Notes under the pieces: model-generated | What the model was told of the DNA's origin: nothing | The model's input: only the letters and a program-made list of their open reading frames with translations | Database searches by the model: none | In this document: positions 9,605 through 18,507 of the stretch, in pieces | Layout: every line of letters begins with the position of its first letter | Position numbering within the stretch: position 1 is the stretch's first letter | Assembly (NCBI GenBank): GCA_023433275.1 | Contig: JAEZDN010000021.1 | Location: 62,001-126,000 of the forward strand | Reading direction: 5' to 3' | Length of the DNA stretch: 64,000 bases | Origin: Verrucomicrobiota bacterium | GTDB taxonomy: Bacteria > Verrucomicrobiota > Verrucomicrobiia > Opitutales > Opitutaceae | Program-made: the position numbers and the translations under genes

Positions 9605-10972
9605 ATGCGCGTCCTCTTCGCCAGTGTGATAGGCCGGCGACTGACCTTGCCGCCGCCCCGCATCCTCGCCGCCCTTATTGCGGGCGGGTTCCTTCTCTAT
9701 ACGGTCGTCGGCGCCTGTATCGCCGCCCTCTGGCAGCACCGCGCCGGGGTTCCCCTGACCGGCGCCGGCTTTGGCTATGGGCCCCTGATCGATGCGCTGG
9801 ACCAGACTGGCACGTACCGGGTGGTGGATGTGCATTACCCCGGCGTGGCTTTCAGTGCACACCGCTTGCCGCTGATACCCTACGCGCTCATGGCGCTGCG
9901 CGAGATCGTGGGCGATGATTTGGCCTGGATCGGACTCGCGAAAGCCCTGCTCTTCAATTCGCTCCTGGCGGCAACCGCGTGGATCGTCTTGCGACGAACC
10001 CCTTTCCTCACCGTCGCGCAGCTGCTGCTGCTCGCTTCGCCGCTGACGCTCCCGTTCTGGAACCTAATATTGTTCGAAATATCCGTCGAAGAAGCCTACC
10101 TGATTCCGCTGCTCGGCCTTCTGACTGTCTTGCTCTGGTTCGAAATCACCCCGATCCGCCAACGCCCTTCCGCCATCGCGGGTGTGATCCTGATTTGCGC
10201 CTGCCTGCCCTGGATCAAGCATTCCATGCCCTACTGGGCGATGGCCGCGCCCGTCTTCCTCGGCCTGCGCACGCGCTCTTGGCGCCTCGGCGGGATCGCC
10301 CTCGCCGTCGTTGCCAGCTCACTGACCGCGCTCGCCTCGTTCAATCTCCAGGTTTCAGGACGCTTCACCACGCAGAGCTCGTGGGAGGGCTGGAACCTCT
10401 ACAAGGGCAACAACCCCGCGACCCGGCAGACCTATCCCTATCATTCCCTGGACATCCTCGACTACACCGGCGGAGTCCAGGCGGACCGCCCCCTCCGGGA
10501 TGAATGGGATCACAATACGTACTTCAAGGACAAGGCCTGGGCATTCATCCGCGAAAATCCCGGCGAGTTCGCGGTGAACTGCCTCCGCAAGGCGTGGGTG
10601 TTTTTCTTTGAGATTCGGCGCACCGGCCGGAGCCTCGGGCAAGAGGATGACGCCTCCGCCCTGCGCCTCGTCCAGTCGGGCGCCCTGGCGGTATACCGCC
10701 TCCTTTTCTGGATCGCCGTCGCTCTCGCCGTCCGCGCCGTCCTTCTGCCCACAGAGTCCCTGGCGTGGCGTTCGGTGCCCCTGAGCTTCCTGCTCCTGAT
10801 CGTGCTCTACGCCGGGTTTCATGTCGTCGGATTCGCCTACGAGCGCCACGTCATGCCTCTCGTGCTCCCCACGATCCTGTATCTCGCCTGGCACACCGGC
10901 CCGGGCCGCGATGGCCGAATCGTCTCCGCCACTGCCTCGCGAATTCCAACGGTCTCGTTTACCTCTACCTGA
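9605..10972 (+). CDS. Multi-pass membrane protein, possible GT-C-type glycosyltransferase
   Basis: A 455-residue protein with about ten hydrophobic segments and an early periplasmic loop (DALDQTGTYRVVDVHYPGVAF, with an acidic pair), followed by RLPLIPYALMALRE. This resembles GT-C enzymes (family 39/PMT-like) that use polyprenyl-linked sugars, but no decisive motif is present. The ATG at 9605 sits 1 bp after the priming-transferase stop and so looks co-translated with it. A start at 9587 inside the upstream gene is possible but not favoured. The function stays unassigned; it probably modifies or assembles the glycan. Confidence 0.55.
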   Translation: MRVLFASVIGRRLTLPPPRILAALIAGGFLLYTVVGACIAALWQHRAGVPLTGAGFGYGPLIDALDQTGTYRVVDVHYPGVAFSAHRLPLIPYALMALREIVGDDLAWIGLAKALLFNSLLAATAWIVLRRTPFLTVAQLLLLASPLTLPFWNLILFEISVEEAYLIPLLGLLTVLLWFEITPIRQRPSAIAGVILICACLPWIKHSMPYWAMAAPVFLGLRTRSWRLGGIALAVVASSLTALASFNLQVSGRFTTQSSWEGWNLYKGNNPATRQTYPYHSLDILDYTGGVQADRPLRDEWDHNTYFKDKAWAFIRENPGEFAVNCLRKAWVFFFEIRRTGRSLGQEDDASALRLVQSGALAVYRLLFWIAVALAVRAVLLPTESLAWRSVPLSFLLLIVLYAGFHVVGFAYERHVMPLVLPTILYLAWHTGPGRDGRIVSATASRIPTVSFTST

Positions 10973-11010
10973 CCCGGCGCGGACCCGGCCGGCACAAATC
11001 CCCTTCAGCC

Positions 11011-12396
11011 ATGAAACGTTCCTATGACTTCGTCTGTATCGGCGGCGGCAGCGCCGGTTTCAACGCCGCCCGCGTGGCTGCCGGACTCGGTCTCAAGGTC
11101 GCCGTGGTCGACGGCGCCCGCCAACTCGGCGGCCTTTGCATTCTGAAGGGCTGCATGCCCTCCAAGACTCTGCTTTACGCCGCGGAAATCCTGCACCATG
11201 CCCGCCATGCGGACCGCTTCGGCGTGAAGGTTGCCGGCGCTCGCGCTGACATGAAAGCCGTTCACGCGCGTAAGCGAAGGATCATAGCCGATTTCGCCTC
11301 GTATCGCATGGACGCGCTCACCAGTGGCAAATTCGACCTCATCCGCGCGCAGGCCCGTTTTGTCGATTCGCACACACTCGAACTTTCGGATGGCTCCCGC
11401 ATCCGGGGAAAACATTTTCTCATCGGAACCGGCTCCCGGGTCGGTACTCCGCCCGTGCCGGGCCTCCGGGAGCTGAAATGCTGGACGAGCGACGACGTGC
11501 TCGATCTGGATTTTCTGCCGAAGAGCGTCCTCGTGCTCGGCGGCGGCATTGTCGCCTGCGAGCTGGCCCAGTTCCTGAATCGCATCGGCACGCGCGTGAT
11601 CCTCGTGCAACGCAGTCGCAACATCCTGCGCGACCATTCCGACGAAGCCTCCACCGTCGTGCAGCGGGCGCTGGTCGACGAAGGCGTCGAACTTTACGCG
11701 GGCACGAGCATCACCCAGCTCCGGCAGCACCGCCGGGGCGTATCCGTGACCTTTGAACACGACGGCCGCTCCTTGACCCGCCGCGCCGCCCATTGCCTCA
11801 ACGCCCTCGGCCGCGTGCCCAACACCGCGGGCCTCGATCTAGCCGCTGCGGGCGTCAAGACGCGCCCCGATGGCCAGATCATCACCAACCGCTGGCAGCA
11901 AACCAGCGTGCCTCATGTCTACGCCGCCGGCGATTGCTCCGGTCCGCATGAAATCGTGCACGTCGCCATCGCCCAAGGGGAACTCGCCGCACGCCACGCC
12001 GCCGGGGTGAAGCAGATCAAGCCCGTCGATTACTCCCTGCTTCTGAATGTCGTCTTCACCGATCCCCAACTCGCCACCATCGGCGCCACCGAGCGCGACC
12101 TCGACGCCCGGGGAGTGAAGTATCTCAAGGCCAGCTATCCCTTCAACGATCACGGCAAGTCGATCCTGATGGAGGCCAGCTATGGCTACGTGAAGGTTCT
12201 CGCCGAGCCAGGGCGCGGTCGGATTCTCGGCGCCGAGATCGTCGGAAAGGACGCGGGCGAACTGATCCACTGCTTCTCCACTCCGCTGGCCATGCGCGCC
12301 ACCGTGCGCGACATGCTACGCGCCCCGTGGTACCATCCCACGCTGGCGGAGATCATCACCTACCCGCTCGAGGAAATCGCCGACCAGCTGGTCTGA
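11011..12396 (+). CDS. Pyridine nucleotide-disulfide oxidoreductase (dihydrolipoamide dehydrogenase-like)
   Basis: A 461-residue class-I flavoprotein disulfide reductase. It has an N-terminal FAD loop (CIGGGSAGFNAARVAAGLG) and a redox-active pair C43/C48 in GGLCILKGCMPSK. A second Rossmann fold for NAD(P) follows (VLVLGGGIVACELAQFLNRIG), then the FAD-contacting VPHVYAAGDCSG, and a C-terminal dimer domain whose HPTLAEI segment supplies the catalytic His. The Cys spacing is the family's C-x4-C, so it should be active. No 2-oxoacid dehydrogenase E1/E2 genes adjoin it, so it could be an Lpd, a mercuric-reductase-like or a soluble transhydrogenase-like member. Confidence 0.85.
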   Translation: MKRSYDFVCIGGGSAGFNAARVAAGLGLKVAVVDGARQLGGLCILKGCMPSKTLLYAAEILHHARHADRFGVKVAGARADMKAVHARKRRIIADFASYRMDALTSGKFDLIRAQARFVDSHTLELSDGSRIRGKHFLIGTGSRVGTPPVPGLRELKCWTSDDVLDLDFLPKSVLVLGGGIVACELAQFLNRIGTRVILVQRSRNILRDHSDEASTVVQRALVDEGVELYAGTSITQLRQHRRGVSVTFEHDGRSLTRRAAHCLNALGRVPNTAGLDLAAAGVKTRPDGQIITNRWQQTSVPHVYAAGDCSGPHEIVHVAIAQGELAARHAAGVKQIKPVDYSLLLNVVFTDPQLATIGATERDLDARGVKYLKASYPFNDHGKSILMEASYGYVKVLAEPGRGRILGAEIVGKDAGELIHCFSTPLAMRATVRDMLRAPWYHPTLAEIITYPLEEIADQLV

Positions 12397-12534
12397 GCCG
12401 TTTCCGGGCGGATTTCCCGAAGCCAACTGGAGCGCGGCTCGCCTCGCAGGGATGCCTTTCTGCAGCGAGGGCGTTGCGGATCACGTCACCCCACGATGAG
12501 CCAAGGGGCATCGCCTTGCCCCGGCCGAGCTGCA

Positions 12535-12936
12535 TCAGCTGCCCTTGGCCGGTTGCCAGAGCTCGATGCGGTTGCCCTCGCCGTCCTTGATCCACGCGAA
12601 TTTTCCGTATTCGGAGACTTCGATGCCCTTGGGATCGATCCAGACGCCTTCTTTCTTTAACGTGGCGAGGACTCTCTTCAAGTCGGCGACGCGGTAATTG
12701 ATCATCAGCCCCTGCTTGCCGCGGCCAAAGTACTTCGTGTCGCCCTCGAAGATACTCCAGACTGTCATACCCTTCTTCTTGGGTTTCTGGTCTTCGCGCC
12801 AGTTGAAGCAACAACCCGTCCATTGCTCCCCAATGTCGAGGCCCAGGTGCTTTTGATACCAGCCTCCCAGCTTCCTGGGATTCTTCGCCTTGAAGAACAC
12901 TCCACCCAGGCCCGTCACACGCGGTTTGGTTTTCAT
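12535..12936 (-). CDS. VOC/glyoxalase superfamily protein
   Basis: A 133-residue single-domain protein with the beta-alpha-beta-beta-beta fold of VOC proteins. It opens with LGGVFFKAKNPRKLGGWYQKHLGLD, then has MINYRVADLKRVLATLKKEG and ends IKDGEGNRIELWQP, where the last Glu is the usual metal ligand. The family includes glyoxalases, dioxygenases and resistance proteins; the substrate is unknown. The ATG at 12936 gives the standard length. The frame is open upstream to 13101, but that region encodes only Arg/Gly-rich sequence and overlaps the next gene. It is convergent with the flavoprotein gene. Confidence 0.8.
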   Translation of the reverse strand: MKTKPRVTGLGGVFFKAKNPRKLGGWYQKHLGLDIGEQWTGCCFNWREDQKPKKKGMTVWSIFEGDTKYFGRGKQGLMINYRVADLKRVLATLKKEGVWIDPKGIEVSEYGKFAWIKDGEGNRIELWQPAKGS

Positions 12937-13012
12937 CCAGGAAGGATTACCGGGGAAACACGAGACGCACAGCGCTAAAATTTGCTGGTCCAACGTCCCC
13001 CTGAGCCCTTCG

Positions 13013-13519
13013 TCACCGCGCGGCGCGCTGGTACGCGTATTCGATGCGCCGCGTCGTGCCATCGGACCTCGGGCCCTCGATCCACGCGAGCAGGCTGCCA
13101 TCCGCGTTCAGCCGGTAGCCGATGACCTGCGGAAAGTCATACTCCCGGTTTTCAAACACGATCTCGCCGTCGGAGTGCGCGACCAATTTGAAAGTCGCTT
13201 CCTTCTGACGCGAGGGTTGGGCGATATAAAACAGCCCGCCCTCGGGGCCCTCGCGGATCTGGACGAACTCGAACTCCGCGACCTTACCTTTGGCCAGAGT
13301 CCGTGACATGCCGAGCATGACCCCACCGGCGGGGGCCATCCACTGCTCGTCCACGACGCGACCGTTCCGCTCCATTCGCCAGGAGCCGGCCAGCCAGCCC
13401 GCCACCGAAATCGACGCCGCCGCCCCCGACACCTGCTGCGCGCCAGCCGCGGACACCATCAGGGCCAGCGGGAAGACGAGCGCGCCCCATCCCGACGTCC
13501 GGCAATGCGTTCTTATCAT
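13013..13519 (-). CDS. Secreted DUF6265-like protein
   Basis: A 168-residue protein with an N-terminal signal peptide (hydrophobic WGALVFPLALMVSAAGAQQ, cleavage probably near residue 27). The mature domain contains AGWLAGSWRMERNGRVVDEQW and GGVMLGMSRTL, which match the DUF6265 family found in many Gram-negatives, followed by EFVQIRE and REYDFPQVIGY. It probably has a lipocalin-like beta-barrel in the periplasm; no catalytic role is known. It stands alone between the VOC gene and the GntP gene on the same strand. Confidence 0.7.
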   Translation of the reverse strand: MIRTHCRTSGWGALVFPLALMVSAAGAQQVSGAAASISVAGWLAGSWRMERNGRVVDEQWMAPAGGVMLGMSRTLAKGKVAEFEFVQIREGPEGGLFYIAQPSRQKEATFKLVAHSDGEIVFENREYDFPQVIGYRLNADGSLLAWIEGPRSDGTTRRIEYAYQRAAR

Positions 13520-13568
13520 GACGAGAGCGTGGGCCGGCCCGCGGGGGACCGGCCGGTCGAAACATCGG

Positions 13569-14951
13569 TCAGAAAATCGCCGACAACACCAAGGCCTCGA
13601 CCAGGCCGATGAGCGAGATCGCAGACAGCACGACGGTCCAGCTGCGCAACGTGGCGCGCTCGTTCCAGCCGCACATGCGGCTCACCAGCCAGAATCCACT
13701 GTCATTCATCCAGGAACAAAACAGTCCGCCGTACCCGATCGCCAGGAACACCCAAAAGGGATGGCAGCCGAAACCCTGGCCCCCGGCCACGGCCATGAGC
13801 ATGCCGCTGGCGGTGATCATCGCCACGGTGGTCGAGCCCTGCGCCACGCGAATCACGGCGGACAATAGCCAGCCCAACAGCACAAAGTTGATGCTCCGGC
13901 CGTCGGCCAGAGTCGTCACAGCCCCGGCCAGTCCGGCCTCACGCAGCATCGCGCCGAACGCGCCACCCGCACAAGTGATGAGGATGATCGTCCCCGCGCT
14001 TTCGAGGGGCGCGCCCAGGAGGGTGCCAAACGCCGGCCCGCCCGAGCGCCGATGCACCAGCGCCAGCACGAGTCCGGCCAACATGCCCGCCAGGAGAGCT
14101 ACATGCTTGTTGCCGGCCAGATTGATCACCTCGGCGATCCCACCGGCGTACCATGCCGGCTTGAAGGCCGCGCAGGCTGAGGCGAAGGCCAGCAGGACCA
14201 GTGGCAGCACGACTGGGGTCAGGGACAGGCCGAGACCGGGGAGAGGGCCCGGGGCGGCCACTGATTCGTGCCCCGCCGAGGCCAGCGGTTTGGTCGGCTG
14301 GCGCCGGTTCACCCAGCGGGCTACCACCAGTCCGCCCCATGCCGGGAGCAAACCGCAAACCATGCCGCCCACGATGACGAGCCCCAGGTCGAGCTTGAGC
14401 GCCTCGGCCACCAGCAGCGGTCCCGGCGTGGGGGGCACCGTCGTGTGCGTGATCACCGCGCCGGCGCACATCGCCAGCACATAAAACGTGTAATCCTTTC
14501 CCGTCCGCACCGCCAGCGCGCGGGCCAGCGGCAGGAGCAGCAGGAAAACCGTGTCGAAGAAAACCGGGATGCCGAGGATGAAGCCGGCCACGAGCAGCGC
14601 CGCGCCCGCCCGCTTCTCCTTGAAGAGATCCAGCAGCCAGACGACCACTCGCTCGGCGCCGCCGCTCACGGTGAGGCATTCGCCAATCACCGCAGCCATC
14701 GCGATCACGAACGCGATCTTCCCCGCCGCGGCGCCCAACTCGAACACCGGCCGTTCAATCGCGTCGATCAGCGTCAACTTCCCGAATCCGCCCACCGCCA
14801 CGACCATGCCGACCAGCATGGCCGCAAGCATCAGCGCGAAAAAGGCGTGCATTTTCCAGCGGGCGATGGCGAGAACGACGAAGATCACGCCGATGGCAAG
14901 GGCCAGAAAAGGCCCGGCCACCGGGGCGGCGGGGGTAAGGGTAACAGGCAT
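13569..14951 (-). CDS. GntP family gluconate:H+ symporter
   Basis: A 460-residue permease with 12 or more hydrophobic segments. Recognisable GntP sequence includes VIGECLTVSGGAERVV, FILGIPVFFDTVFLLLLPLARALA, HTTVPPTPGPLLVAEAL and VAQGSTTVAMITASG. It would import gluconate or a related sugar acid with protons. The ATG at 14951 is preferred; a GTG nine codons upstream (14978) is also in frame. The neighbours opcA-like and zwf, on the same strand just upstream, place it beside the pentose-phosphate entry, although no gluconate kinase lies in the window. Confidence 0.87.
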   Translation of the reverse strand: MPVTLTPAAPVAGPFLALAIGVIFVVLAIARWKMHAFFALMLAAMLVGMVVAVGGFGKLTLIDAIERPVFELGAAAGKIAFVIAMAAVIGECLTVSGGAERVVVWLLDLFKEKRAGAALLVAGFILGIPVFFDTVFLLLLPLARALAVRTGKDYTFYVLAMCAGAVITHTTVPPTPGPLLVAEALKLDLGLVIVGGMVCGLLPAWGGLVVARWVNRRQPTKPLASAGHESVAAPGPLPGLGLSLTPVVLPLVLLAFASACAAFKPAWYAGGIAEVINLAGNKHVALLAGMLAGLVLALVHRRSGGPAFGTLLGAPLESAGTIILITCAGGAFGAMLREAGLAGAVTTLADGRSINFVLLGWLLSAVIRVAQGSTTVAMITASGMLMAVAGGQGFGCHPFWVFLAIGYGGLFCSWMNDSGFWLVSRMCGWNERATLRSWTVVLSAISLIGLVEALVLSAIF

Positions 14952-15095
14952 GGGGTAAGGGTTGGGGTCGAAAAGCACCGCCCGCGAGAGGCGGCCAAAA
15001 CCGCGCCACTAAGGCGTTCCTCCGTGCCAAAAGCCAGCCTCGGTTTCGTTGGGTTTGGACCGCGCCGCCGGCCCGGTCCACCCGGGAGAAGCAAC

Positions 15096-16058
15096 TCAGA
15101 AGAACATTGCCTCGGCCAGCGCCATCTCGGGCGCGAGCAGGTGCGCCCCGACCGTCAGCGTCGTGCGGCCATGGCCGAGATCACCGATGAACTCCGCATG
15201 ATTGCCCGCGAGATCGGCCCGCCACTGGAAGATCTTTTTCGGATCCTCGTACCCGAAGGCCAGTTCAAAGCAGCCATGACATTTCTCCGGCGTCACCTGG
15301 AACGCGATCGCCGCGAGGTCGGCGCCGCCCCGCCCCAGCCCCTTCTTGATCCAGCCCAGCAGGCACGACGCCTCCGCCGCATACTCCGCCCGGTGCCGGA
15401 GTGAAACGGTCTTCAGCCCGCCCGAGATGTCCGCGGGTGCGTAGCGGCTGAGGAATTGCCCGAGGTTCTGCCGCAACGGGAGCGTGCGCGTGTACGCCAG
15501 GTCGCGCACGGCGGAGAGATTGGGCCACGGAAAAGTGAAGGCGTCCGGCGGGACGATCGCGCTGTCAAAGAGCACGCGCGCCGAGCGCGTCAACAGGTTG
15601 TCGTAATCCGCGATCCGCCGGCTCTCGACGAAGGCATGCGCCCAATAATAAAGCGGCAGGTCGGTCGACAGGCAGACCGAGACCTGGCTCTCCAAGTGCC
15701 CGCGCGCCGCCATCGTGTAGTGCAGGATCACGAACTCCACGCAGCGCGTGTCGGCCTTCGACTTGCCGAAGAAGCACTCGCCATAAATCTTCGCGCGGAT
15801 CTCCACCGGCCGCCCCTCCTCGTAATCAGGACACAGCACCACCACGCGGCATGGGTATCGGCGGGCAAAGTTCTGCAGATGCTGGAACTGTGCCCTGGCG
15901 TCCTCCGCCGTGGAGCGTCGCCCGAGGTGCAGCACCAGGTTGAGCTGCACCGCCCGGCCGTCCTTGGCCGGGGTATCGGCCCAAAGTTTTTGGAAGGCGG
16001 CGGAAATCCCCCCCACGGGAACTTCCTGTCCAGGCAAGGCATCGAAAAATTCAGGCAC
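15096..16058 (-). CDS. OpcA-like glucose-6-phosphate dehydrogenase assembly protein
   Basis: A 320-residue cytoplasmic protein that resembles OpcA. It has the nucleotide-free N-terminal part LNLVLHLGRRSTAEDARAQF, the central block GHLESQVSVCLSTDLPLYYWAH, and a C-terminal domain with LSAVRDLAYTRTLPLRQNL. In cyanobacteria OpcA activates G6PDH and links it to redox state. The GTG start at 16058 is forced by an in-frame TGA seven codons upstream. The gene is 149 bp downstream of zwf on the same strand, which supports a shared job. Family membership rests on sequence patterns plus context. Confidence 0.72.
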   Translation of the reverse strand: MPEFFDALPGQEVPVGGISAAFQKLWADTPAKDGRAVQLNLVLHLGRRSTAEDARAQFQHLQNFARRYPCRVVVLCPDYEEGRPVEIRAKIYGECFFGKSKADTRCVEFVILHYTMAARGHLESQVSVCLSTDLPLYYWAHAFVESRRIADYDNLLTRSARVLFDSAIVPPDAFTFPWPNLSAVRDLAYTRTLPLRQNLGQFLSRYAPADISGGLKTVSLRHRAEYAAEASCLLGWIKKGLGRGGADLAAIAFQVTPEKCHGCFELAFGYEDPKKIFQWRADLAGNHAEFIGDLGHGRTTLTVGAHLLAPEMALAEAMFF

Positions 16059-16207
16059 GGCGGTGAGAGCTCCGGTTCATCCAACTCGCGCCAGCGAGCA
16101 GGTCGCGCTTGGATTGGGTGGCCAGCATGGCGGCGGATTCGGATTATAGTTTTGGGTTTTCGTTTGGGGCGTGCGTCGAGGGGGACTTCATCGATCGGCG
16201 CGGCGCC

Positions 16208-17749
16208 TCAGGGCTCGCGCCAGCCATGACCATTGGCTCCCAACAAGTCGGCGGCCGCCTGGGGACCCCAGGAGCCGGAGGCATAGGTGTCCATGCCCTT
16301 GCGCCCCTGCGCGGCCCAGTGCTCGAGGATGGGCGTGACGAGTTGCCAGGAACGCTCGGTCTCATCCCCGCGGATGAAAAGCGTGCCGTCCCCGATCATC
16401 GCATCGAGCACGAGGCGCTCATACGCCTCGGGTGTGTTCGAGCCAAACGTGGTGGCATACTTGAAATTCATCTTCACCGGCTGGGTCCGTGTTTCGAGGC
16501 CCGGGATCTTGGCGTTCAAGACGAGGCTCAGGCCCTCATCCGGCTGGATTTGGAACGCGAGCGTGTTGGGCGCCAGCTGGAAGCGCTCGGACTCGGCAAA
16601 CAGGCTGCCGGGCGGGCGCTTGAACCGGATGGCAATCTCGCTGACGCGTCGCGCCAGGTGCTTGCCCGAGCGCAGGTAGAATGGCACGCCCTGCCAGCGC
16701 CAGTTGTTGATGCTCAGACGGAGCGCCGCGTACGTCTCCGTGGCGGAATCAGGGGAAACATCCTTTTCCTCCAGGTAACCTCGCACCGGCTTGCCGCCAA
16801 TCAGGCCTTCGCCGTACTGCGCGCGCGCGGCGTCGGGATTGGCTCCCTCGAGGCGCAGGGGCTGGATGGCCTTCAGGACCTTCACCTTCTCGTCGCGCAC
16901 GGACTCCGCATCCATCGACACGGGCGGCTCCATCGCGGTGAGCGCGAGGAGCTGCATGGTGTGGTTCTGAATCATGTCCCGCAGGCACCCGCTCTGCTCG
17001 TAATAGCCCGCACGTGACTCCACCCCGACCTGCTCGGCCACGGTGATCTGCACATGGTCGATGAAGTTGCGGTTCCAGATCGGCTCGAAGATCGAGTTGG
17101 CGAAACGCTGCACGAGGAGGTCCTGCACCGTTTCCTTGCCCAGGTAATGGTCGATGCGGAAAACCTGCGGCTCCTCGAAGACCGCCGTGAGTTCGCGATT
17201 CAGTTCCTGGGCGCTGGCCAGGTCGCGCCCGAAAGGTTTTTCGATGATGACCTTCGATTGGTGGCGCTGGCCGAGGTGGCGCTCTGCGAGGCCGCTGGCA
17301 CCGAGATTGCGAATGATCGGGGCGAAAACCGTGGGCGGCGTCGAGATGTAGAACAGGCTTTGCAACTGCTGGCCGATCTCCTTTTCCAAGCCCGCGATCC
17401 GCTCACCCAGACGGTCGAACGCCGCCTTCTCGTCATAGCCGCCGCTCACATACAACGTGCGCGGCGCAAGGCGTCCCCAGATATCGGCGGACGGCTCGCG
17501 CCGGGAGAATTCCTTGATGGCACCGGCGGCAATCTTCTGGAATTCCGCATCGGGGATCGGTTTGCGGCCAAAGCCAATGAGGTAGAAATCCGCCGGCAAC
17601 AGGCCGTCGTGCGCCAGATTGTAGATGGCCGGGATCAACTTTCGCGCGGTGAGGTCGCCGGACGCGCCGAAGATCACGACGACCGTCGGCGGAGAGCCGC
17701 GGTGCTTGCTGAGTCCGTGCAGGAATGGGTGGCGGTTTTCGTCTGCCAT
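16208..17749 (-). CDS. zwf: Glucose-6-phosphate 1-dehydrogenase
   Basis: A 513-residue enzyme of normal length that oxidises glucose 6-phosphate to 6-phosphogluconolactone with NADP+, the first step of the oxidative pentose-phosphate pathway. The N-terminal Rossmann motif is [14 protein letters not shown]. The active-site signature RIDHYLGKE starts at residue 198, with catalytic H201. The substrate region continues with [21 protein letters not shown]. The ATG at 17749 ([10 protein letters not shown]) gives the family length. The longer open frame to 18277 is low-complexity and overlaps the yraN-like gene. The opcA-like gene lies downstream. Confidence 0.97.
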   Translation of the reverse strand: MADENRHPFLHGLSKHRGSPPTVVVIFGASGDLTARKLIPAIYNLAHDGLLPADFYLIGFGRKPIPDAEFQKIAAGAIKEFSRREPSADIWGRLAPRTLYVSGGYDEKAAFDRLGERIAGLEKEIGQQLQSLFYISTPPTVFAPIIRNLGASGLAERHLGQRHQSKVIIEKPFGRDLASAQELNRELTAVFEEPQVFRIDHYLGKETVQDLLVQRFANSIFEPIWNRNFIDHVQITVAEQVGVESRAGYYEQSGCLRDMIQNHTMQLLALTAMEPPVSMDAESVRDEKVKVLKAIQPLRLEGANPDAARAQYGEGLIGGKPVRGYLEEKDVSPDSATETYAALRLSINNWRWQGVPFYLRSGKHLARRVSEIAIRFKRPPGSLFAESERFQLAPNTLAFQIQPDEGLSLVLNAKIPGLETRTQPVKMNFKYATTFGSNTPEAYERLVLDAMIGDGTLFIRGDETERSWQLVTPILEHWAAQGRKGMDTYASGSWGPQAAADLLGANGHGWREP

Positions 17750-17904
17750 GTGCGGCGGCGAACGTCTGGCTGATGCTGGGTCCCCGCAAGGCTTTATTCC
17801 GCGCGCGACCGCATGTGACACAGTCGACTGTCCGGCCCGCCGGGACATGGCGTTTCGGTTGTCGTCCCGCCCGCGAGGGGCCCCGCGCGCTCCGGCGCGG
17901 TCTC

Positions 17905-18390
17905 CTATCCTTCGGCCGCGCCCGCCGCGGGATTCTGGCGCGCGAGATAATATCCCTTCGGAAACAACGGCGCGTTCTCGTAATGCATCACCTGCGCGGG
18001 CAGACGCTGGCTCAGCGTCACCTCCACGATATCGAAACGAAACGTCCGCGGCGGCGGCACCAGCTGCGCGAGGTAAGCCTGCACCGCCCGGCGCAAGGCG
18101 CGCTTCTTGCGCTCGTCCACCGCCAGGTACCCGCTCACCAGCGCGCCCTCGGCGCGGCCCTTCACCTCCACGAACACGAGGACGTCGCCGTCGCGGCACA
18201 CGAGATCGATCTCGTTCCGCCGGTCGCGCGGGCTCCGCCAGTTGCGCGCCACGATCGAATAACCATGCCGGCTGCACAGGAAATCCGCCGCCGCCTGCTC
18301 GCTCCGGCTCCCCGCTTCAGCCTCGGCGCTCGACGCGGCCGGATTGTCGGGCTTCAGCCTGTTCCAGAGGGATTTGAGCCAGCGAATCAT
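17905..18390 (-). CDS. UPF0102/YraN family protein (endonuclease-like fold)
   Basis: A 161-residue protein. It has an N-terminal amphipathic leader ([13 protein letters not shown]) and then the YraN core: [47 protein letters not shown] and [17 protein letters not shown]. The D and ExK of DLV...VEVK form a PD-(D/E)xK-like site, although the biological activity of the family is unsettled. The ATG at 18390 has a fair Shine-Dalgarno (GAGGGAGA) about 7 bp upstream. It is divergent from the pilB-like gene. Confidence 0.87.
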   Translation of the reverse strand: MIRWLKSLWNRLKPDNPAASSAEAEAGSRSEQAAADFLCSRHGYSIVARNWRSPRDRRNEIDLVCRDGDVLVFVEVKGRAEGALVSGYLAVDERKKRALRRAVQAYLAQLVPPPRTFRFDIVEVTLSQRLPAQVMHYENAPLFPKGYYLARQNPAAGAAEG

Positions 18391-18507
18391 TTGCAGTTCT
18401 CCCTCGACCACGCTTCTTTTCAGCCCTACAAGCAAGCGTGTTTTTCGACGGTGGGCCATCGTAATCCCGGCCGCTCCATCGGGACGACGCCCACCCCTTC
18501 CCTTCTC

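Noticed and set aside
12505..12522. GGGGCA-loop-TGCCCC hairpin between the convergent flavoprotein and VOC genes
   Set aside because: Short stem and no U-tract on either side; not strong enough to call a terminator.
17750..18277. N-terminal extension of zwf
   Set aside because: It overlaps the yraN-like gene in another frame and has no G6PDH sequence; the ATG at 17749 gives the family length.
17725..18507. An N-terminal extension of about 260 codons for the pilB-like protein
   Set aside because: The extra part overlaps the yraN-like gene on the other strand, is Arg/Pro-rich and ends just where GAF-like sequence starts.
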